From: an uncultured Colwellia sp. | GTDB taxonomy: Bacteria > Pseudomonadota > Gammaproteobacteria > Enterobacterales > Alteromonadaceae | NCBI GenBank assembly: GCA_913062815.1 | Contig: CAJXWZ010000022.1 | Span: 1 to 64,000, forward strand | Reading direction: 5' to 3' | Length of the DNA: 64,000 bases | Shown: piece after piece, positions 58,910-64,000 of the stretch | Position numbering within the stretch: position 1 is the stretch's first letter | Layout of the letters: the number at the start of each line of letters is the position of its first letter | The notes under the pieces: model-generated | What the model was told of the DNA's origin: nothing | The model's input: the letters and a program-made list of their open reading frames with translations, nothing else | Databases searched by the model: none | Program-made: the position numbers and the translations under genes

Positions 58910-60181
58910 ATGATTAAAGATACTAGCGATCAAGACGTCTCGATCGCGCCACCACAAAACAAATCCAAAAAGCTGCTGACAATTACTGTTGGCCTTACTG
59001 TACTCATTACCATTATTTGGCAAGTAGCACCTGCAGCAAGTCGTTGGAGTCAAGCACAAAAATCAATTGCACTTGAGCGCGTGAGAACTGCCACAATCAC
59101 TCGAGGCGATTTTGTTCGTGACATTTCCGTACTTGGTCGAGTTGTTGCTGCAGTGCGCCCCACGGTTTATAGCCCTGCGGATGGCACCATAACCTTGCAA
59201 GTTGAAGCTGGTCACGAAGTAGTTAAAGATCAGGTATTAGCAACGCTCGATAGTCCAGAGTTAACTAACCAGCTATTTCAGCAGCAAGCCATTTTAGAAA
59301 AATTACAATCAAGCCTGGCAAGACAAAAAATTCAAGCGAAAAAGCAACAGTTAACCGACCAAAAATCAGTTGATCTGGCCAATGTGAGCTTAACAACCGC
59401 CAAAAGAGAAAAAAGACGCTCAGACTTAGGTTATAAAAAAAGTGTTATTAACCAAATAGACTTTGAAAAAGCCCAAGACGATCTAGAAAATGCCTCTCTG
59501 CAATACAAGCATGCAGTGCAAGACGCAACATTAAACAGTGAAAGTCTTAATTTTGAAAGTAAAGCTATCTCCTTAGATATACAGCAGCAGCAGCTATTTG
59601 TTGCCGAGTTGCAACGTCAAGTTAATGCCTTAACCATCACGTCACCTGTAAATGGCATTGTTGGTAATTTAAGCACTGAAAATAAAACCTTTCTCGCCAA
59701 AAACCAGCCTATTCTGATGGTGGTAGATTTAAGCAATTTTGAAGTTGAAATAGATATTCCTGAAAGCTATGCCGATGATTTAGCCATTGGCATGGATGTA
59801 GACATTAGTTTTGAACAACAGCGTTTTAGTGCTCGTCTGGTAACAATTTCCCCCGAAATACTGAACAATCAGGTTACTGGGCGAGTACGTTTCACACAAA
59901 ACACACCAAAAAAATTGCGACAAAATCAACGTCTGAACACGCAAATAATTCTCGAACATAAAAGTGACGTTTTACAAGTAAAGCGTGGCCAATTTCTTGA
60001 TAGCAGCGGCGGAAAGTTCGCTTACAAAATTGTCGATGGTTTAGCGCAAAAAACACCTATCGCAATCGGCGCACGTAGTTTAAGTCATGTCGAATTACTC
60101 AGCGGTTTGCAAGAACATGATGAGATTATCATTTCAAGCACCGATGTATTTAACTCAGCACAACAAGTACTTCTTAATTAA
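58910..60181 (+). CDS. HlyD/MacA-type periplasmic adaptor of an ABC exporter
   Basis: This 423-aa protein has one N-terminal membrane helix (about 22-40). A lipoyl-like domain (VYSPADGTITLQVEAGHEVVKDQVLATLDSPEL) flanks a long coiled-coil hairpin (about 120-235), then the second lipoyl half (TITSPVNGIVGNL) and beta-barrel domains. This is the adaptor that links an ABC transporter to an outer-membrane channel. GGGGGA lies just before the ATG. It is first in a four-gene operon. Confidence 0.87.
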   Translation: MIKDTSDQDVSIAPPQNKSKKLLTITVGLTVLITIIWQVAPAASRWSQAQKSIALERVRTATITRGDFVRDISVLGRVVAAVRPTVYSPADGTITLQVEAGHEVVKDQVLATLDSPELTNQLFQQQAILEKLQSSLARQKIQAKKQQLTDQKSVDLANVSLTTAKREKRRSDLGYKKSVINQIDFEKAQDDLENASLQYKHAVQDATLNSESLNFESKAISLDIQQQQLFVAELQRQVNALTITSPVNGIVGNLSTENKTFLAKNQPILMVVDLSNFEVEIDIPESYADDLAIGMDVDISFEQQRFSARLVTISPEILNNQVTGRVRFTQNTPKKLRQNQRLNTQIILEHKSDVLQVKRGQFLDSSGGKFAYKIVDGLAQKTPIAIGARSLSHVELLSGLQEHDEIIISSTDVFNSAQQVLLN

Positions 60182-60211
60182 GAATTAGCACTAGAAACAA
60201 GGAATATCAAT

Positions 60212-60916
60212 ATGTTAGTTATGAACAATATCAGTAAAGTTTTCCAAACAGCCGATGTACAAACCCATGCTTTAAGAGACTTTAACTTAACCGTCAATGA
60301 AGGAGAGTTTGTTAGTGTTACAGGCCCTTCAGGCTCAGGAAAAACCACGTTTTTAAATATTGCCGGTCTACTTGAAACCTATTCTAGTGGTGAATTCACC
60401 TTAGATGGCGAAGACATAGGCAAGCTTAATGACACTGGTCGCTCAAGAATGCGCAATCACAAAATAGGTTTTATTTTTCAAAGTTTTAATTTAATCCCTG
60501 ATTTAAACTTGTATGACAATGTTGATGTGCCATTACGTTACCGCGGTTTCAATGCTAAAGAACGCAAAAGAAGAATTGAAGAGAATTTGGCCCGAGTCGG
60601 GCTTGCCTCTCGCATGAAGCACTTACCCAGTCAGCTATCAGGTGGACAACAACAACGTGTGGCTATTGCTAGAGCACTGGCAACCGACCCACGCTTTTTG
60701 TTAGCCGATGAACCAACCGGTAATTTAGACTCAGAAATGGCACAAGGGGTGATGACTTTACTAGAAGAAATTAACCAGCAAGGTACCACTATTATTATGG
60801 TTACTCACGATGCTCAACTGGCACAACGTTCGCCTCGCACAATTCAAGTTATGGATGGTCGTGTGAGCGAGTTAGAATTGCACCTAGCAACAGCCAATCA
60901 ACAAGCAATTGCTTAG
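60212..60916 (+). CDS. ABC transporter ATPase, MacB/LolD type
   Basis: This 234-aa ATPase has Walker A GPSGSGKTT, the Q-loop FIFQSFNLIP, the signature LSGGQQQRVAIARAL, Walker B LLADEPTGNLD, and the His switch VTHD. It is the MacB/LolD subfamily, normally paired with FtsX-fold permeases that use mechanotransmission. It starts 30 nt after the adaptor and 18 nt before the first permease. Confidence 0.93.
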   Translation: MLVMNNISKVFQTADVQTHALRDFNLTVNEGEFVSVTGPSGSGKTTFLNIAGLLETYSSGEFTLDGEDIGKLNDTGRSRMRNHKIGFIFQSFNLIPDLNLYDNVDVPLRYRGFNAKERKRRIEENLARVGLASRMKHLPSQLSGGQQQRVAIARALATDPRFLLADEPTGNLDSEMAQGVMTLLEEINQQGTTIIMVTHDAQLAQRSPRTIQVMDGRVSELELHLATANQQAIA

Positions 60917-60934
60917 ATAAGCTAAGGAAAATAT

Positions 60935-62245
60935 ATGTTTAGTTACTATTTACGCCTCGCTTGGATCAGTATCTTGCGTCATTGGGGTTTAAGCTTGTTG
61001 ATGATATGCGCAATTGGCTTAGGTATTGGCGCCACGATGACCACGATTACCGTCAATTACTTAATGTCTGCCAACCCAATTCCACATAAAAGCGAGCAGT
61101 TATTTTATGTGCAACTTGATAGCTGGGATGTTAATGAACCCTATGATGATGGTTTAAATCCACCTGTTCAACTGACCTACACTGACTCAACAAATTTGAT
61201 GAAAGCTAACAAAGCTTTTCGTCAAAATGTACAGGCTCAAGCTTACGGTGTTATTGAACCTGCTGATAAAGATTTACTTCCTATTAGCGTTACTGCTAGA
61301 GCTAATTCGGCCGATTTTTTTGCCATGTTTGATGTGCCTTTTATTTTTGGCACTGCTTGGTCTGAACAAGCTGACATTGGTAAAGAGCAAGTGATAGTAC
61401 TGAGTAAAAAAATCAACGATCAAGTTTTTGGTGGCGAAAACTCTGTTGGTAGAACCATAAAGTTTGATAACAATATCTTTAAAGTGATGGGGGTTATTGA
61501 CCTCTGGCAACCCAAACCACTTTTTTATGACATTAGCACCGGCGCTTTTAATGAGTCTGAAGATGTCTTTGTGCCTTTTAGCTTGATTGCCGAAGAAAAA
61601 ATTAGACGGTCAGGTAACACAAATTGCTGGAAACCCAGTGGCGATGGCATGGCGGCATTTCTTGCTGGTGAGTGTGTTTGGACACAATTTTGGGTTGAGC
61701 TTAACAGCGAACAAGAGAAGCAAGATTACATGACTTTTCTCAACGCTTATGTAGAAGAACAGAAGCAATATGGCAGATTTGAAAGGCCGCTTGATAATCG
61801 TTTAAGCAACGTTATGCAATGGTTAGAGCAACAAGAAGTTGTTGCTGACGATGCTCGAATGATGATGGCAATGTCACTTATGTTCTTAACGGTATGCTTA
61901 CTCAATACCATTGGTTTATTACTAGCTAAATTTCTAGGTAAAGCACCTGAAATAGGTTTACGTCAAGCGTTAGGTGCGAGTAAAGCAACCTTGTTTAGCC
62001 AATACATTATCGAATCTGCTTGTATCGGTTTAGCCGGTGGTTTACTTGGCTTAGGTTTATCCTTTTTAGGACTAATAGGTATTGAGAATTTATACGGTGA
62101 ATACATGCAAGGGCTCGCCACTTTAGATTTAACCATGATGGTATTAGCTATCGTTTTAGCATTGGTTTGTACTGTACTTGCCGGTTTATATCCTACATGG
62201 CGCGCTTGTAACATATCCCCTGCTCAACAATTAAAGAGCCAATAG
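60935..62245 (+). CDS. FtsX/MacB-type ABC permease, first of two
   Basis: This 436-aa permease has a first membrane helix (about 17-40), a large periplasmic MacB-core domain (about 45-295), and three C-terminal helices (FtsX domain, about 310-430) with EIGLRQALGASKATLFSQYIIES and the final TWRACNISPAQQLKS. It differs enough from the downstream permease to suggest a heterodimer. AAGGA precedes the ATG. Confidence 0.88.
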   Translation: MFSYYLRLAWISILRHWGLSLLMICAIGLGIGATMTTITVNYLMSANPIPHKSEQLFYVQLDSWDVNEPYDDGLNPPVQLTYTDSTNLMKANKAFRQNVQAQAYGVIEPADKDLLPISVTARANSADFFAMFDVPFIFGTAWSEQADIGKEQVIVLSKKINDQVFGGENSVGRTIKFDNNIFKVMGVIDLWQPKPLFYDISTGAFNESEDVFVPFSLIAEEKIRRSGNTNCWKPSGDGMAAFLAGECVWTQFWVELNSEQEKQDYMTFLNAYVEEQKQYGRFERPLDNRLSNVMQWLEQQEVVADDARMMMAMSLMFLTVCLLNTIGLLLAKFLGKAPEIGLRQALGASKATLFSQYIIESACIGLAGGLLGLGLSFLGLIGIENLYGEYMQGLATLDLTMMVLAIVLALVCTVLAGLYPTWRACNISPAQQLKSQ

Positions 62246-62254
62246 GAGACTCTC

Positions 62255-63469
62255 ATGCTAGAAACAGGACTTATTATTCGTGCACTTATGCGCAATAAAA
62301 TTGGGGCATTACTCATTGCCTTACAAATAGCACTCACCATGACTATCATTGTAAATGCTATTTTTATGATTCAAGACAGACAAACAAAGATGCAAAGAAA
62401 CAGCGGTATTGATGAAGACAATACTTTTTACTTAACTAACACAATTTTTGGACAAGACTATAATATTCAAGCGGCACTACATACCGATTTGGATACCTTA
62501 AGAAAAACCCCTGGCGTTATTGATGCTATACAGATCAATGCGATTCCTTTAAGCGGTGGTGGTTGGTCGTCAGGTGTACAAACTGAAATGGGTGAAAATA
62601 AAGATGCCATAGGCACTGCCATTTACATGGTAGATGATCACGCTATCAACGCAATGGGTTTAGAACTCATTGCCGGTGAAAACTTTAGCGCAACCGATAT
62701 TCAGTGGCGAAAATCAGGGCAATCAACTTGGCCTAGTAAAGTCATTGTTACTAAAGCTTTAGCATTAAGTTTATATCCTGATGATTGGCACACTGCTTTA
62801 GGTAAAACCATTTACATTTCTCAAAACCAGAGCATTGAAATAATTGGTATTCTAAAAGCATTACAAGCTCCTTGGAACGGCTGGGATGGTGTAGAACGTA
62901 GTATGTTGGTGCCTTTTCAAATGGAAAGTAAAGGCAGTCGATTATTTATTCGTACAGAGCCGGGTAAGCGCGATCTGTTGATACCGCAAATAGAAAAAGC
63001 GTTAGCCGAAAGTGACAAAGGTCGAATTATTCGTCGATTACGCACCATGGAAGAAACGAGAGAAAGAAGCTATCAACGTCATAATGCTACCAATAAAATA
63101 TTAACCACGGTAGTCATTACGCTTACTATCATCACTGGCTTTGGTATTGTTGGTTTAGCCATATTTTCTATCAACAGGCGCACCAAACAAATTGGAACCC
63201 GTCGCGCATTAGGTGCCACTAGAGGTCAAATTATGCGTTACTTTATGATGGAGAATTTACTCATCTCTGGTGTAGGTATTTTCATTGGCTGTATTGGCGC
63301 TGTAGGATTGAATATGTGGTTAGTTAAAACCTTTCAGTTATCACCAATTAATATAGAGCTCATTCTTTTTGGCATCATTGCTTTATTCATTGTTGGCCAA
63401 ATCGCAGTGTTGTATCCGGCGCGAAAAGCGTCCTTAATATCGCCAGCAACAGCGACTAGAACTGTCTAA
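62255..63469 (+). CDS. FtsX/MacB-type ABC permease, second of two
   Basis: This 404-aa permease has the same layout as its upstream neighbour: one helix (about 17-40), a periplasmic domain, and a C-terminal FtsX domain with KQIGTRRALGATRGQIMRYFMMENLL and a final RKASLISPATATRTV. It starts 9 nt after the previous stop with a GGAG site. A perfect terminator follows (63498-63522), so this ends the operon. The transported substrate is unknown. Confidence 0.88.
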   Translation: MLETGLIIRALMRNKIGALLIALQIALTMTIIVNAIFMIQDRQTKMQRNSGIDEDNTFYLTNTIFGQDYNIQAALHTDLDTLRKTPGVIDAIQINAIPLSGGGWSSGVQTEMGENKDAIGTAIYMVDDHAINAMGLELIAGENFSATDIQWRKSGQSTWPSKVIVTKALALSLYPDDWHTALGKTIYISQNQSIEIIGILKALQAPWNGWDGVERSMLVPFQMESKGSRLFIRTEPGKRDLLIPQIEKALAESDKGRIIRRLRTMEETRERSYQRHNATNKILTTVVITLTIITGFGIVGLAIFSINRRTKQIGTRRALGATRGQIMRYFMMENLLISGVGIFIGCIGAVGLNMWLVKTFQLSPINIELILFGIIALFIVGQIAVLYPARKASLISPATATRTV

Positions 63470-63497
63470 CTAAGTATTGACAAAAACATGTTTACTC

Positions 63498-63522
63498 GGG
63501 AGCAGCAATGCTCCCTTTTTTT
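63498..63522 (+). terminator. Rho-independent terminator of the ABC operon
   Basis: GGGAGCA and TGCTCCC form a perfect 7-bp stem with a GCAA tetraloop, followed by seven T. Confidence 0.92.
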
Positions 63523-63537
63523 ATCCAAAAAGTGTAA

Positions 63538-64000
63538 CTACCATCGATAACGCCAATTGACTGAAACAAGCAATTCGTTATTATCTTGTGTACCAAATTT
63601 CGTTTCGAACTTATTAATAGCATATTCAAGCGTGAGCTTAGTTCGATAAGGAAAATCAACATTGAAACCAATATCTATTTTCTGCCAATCCCAACTAACA
63701 CTTGGTGCAGGATAACCACCTGCACCTGAAAAATCAGTTGCCAGCGTTGAATAACGTAGTGCCGGAGTAATGTTTTTAATTAACGGCTTTCCTGCCATAG
63801 TAAAGGAGAATGGCAAAGCAAATTGATAACTTAATTCCAGTTCTTGACCGACACGAGTTAAACCGGCTAAATCTTGATTTACATATTGTGCAAACAAGCT
63901 AAACTCTTGCCAATATAACCAGTAGTTAACACCAACATCTTGTTTTTTATTGCCTTTAAACGGCAAACTAAAACCACCTGCGTTAAGGATATCTAGGTCT
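63538..64000 (-). CDS. Outer-membrane beta-barrel protein, 3' end only
   Basis: The frame is open to the edge of the window, so only the C-terminal part (about 153 residues) is seen. It has alternating amphipathic strands with aromatic ends (VNYWLYWQEFSLFAQYV, LELSYQFALPF, KLTLEYAINKF) and closes on ELLVSVNWRYRW, a C-terminal aromatic residue as used by the BAM complex. The exact porin family cannot be told from this part. Confidence 0.75.
   Translation of the reverse strand, partial: DLDILNAGGFSLPFKGNKKQDVGVNYWLYWQEFSLFAQYVNQDLAGLTRVGQELELSYQFALPFSFTMAGKPLIKNITPALRYSTLATDFSGAGGYPAPSVSWDWQKIDIGFNVDFPYRTKLTLEYAINKFETKFGTQDNNELLVSVNWRYRW

Overview
The window looks like chromosomal core sequence of an AT-rich marine gammaproteobacterium, most likely a Colwelliaceae relative (Colwellia/Thalassotalea type). 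This is inferred from gene order, the pilin and division gene sequences and the low GC content; no rRNA or other marker gene is present to prove it. No phage, insertion sequence, CRISPR array or tRNA was seen.

Layout. 1-64 is the start of rplM (L13) on the minus strand, with a promoter near 252-280. 65-783 has no protein gene but holds two hairpins. 784-6560 is a type IV pilus block: two tandem pilins, a TfpX/TfpZ-type pilin accessory protein, pilB, pilC and pilD. coaE, zapD and yacG follow on the same strand. 8363-31851, read on the minus strand, is a complete dcw (division and cell wall) cluster in the order mraZ, rsmH, ftsL, ftsI, murE, murF, mraY, murD, ftsW, murG, murC, ddl, ftsQ, ftsA, ftsZ, lpxC, then (after dciA on the plus strand) an M23 peptidase, secA and mutT. 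Three MraZ boxes at exact 10-bp spacing lie upstream of mraZ.

32221-44869 is more mixed: an acyl-CoA dehydrogenase, a secreted transglutaminase-like protein, a DyP peroxidase, a TPR hybrid histidine kinase overlapping a coiled-coil membrane protein, a secreted cyclophilin with a GlyGly-CTERM-like tail, a GH97 glycosidase, and glnK-amtB behind a good sigma-54 promoter.

45065-50378 is the most interesting part. A fused ovothiol synthase gene (ovoA) follows a gene for a glutamine-synthetase-fold protein that lacks the usual N-terminal domain, and that gene overlaps the end of a TPR-GGDEF diguanylate cyclase gene. The arrangement suggests a redox-thiol pathway with an extra ATP-dependent ligase, possibly tied to c-di-GMP signalling.

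50465-64000 carries a glutaredoxin-like protein, a DUF808 membrane protein, an S10 serine carboxypeptidase, a DUF1800/DUF1501 secreted pair, a chemotaxis receptor, a MacAB-like four-gene ABC export operon, and the 3' end of an outer-membrane beta-barrel gene that runs off the window.
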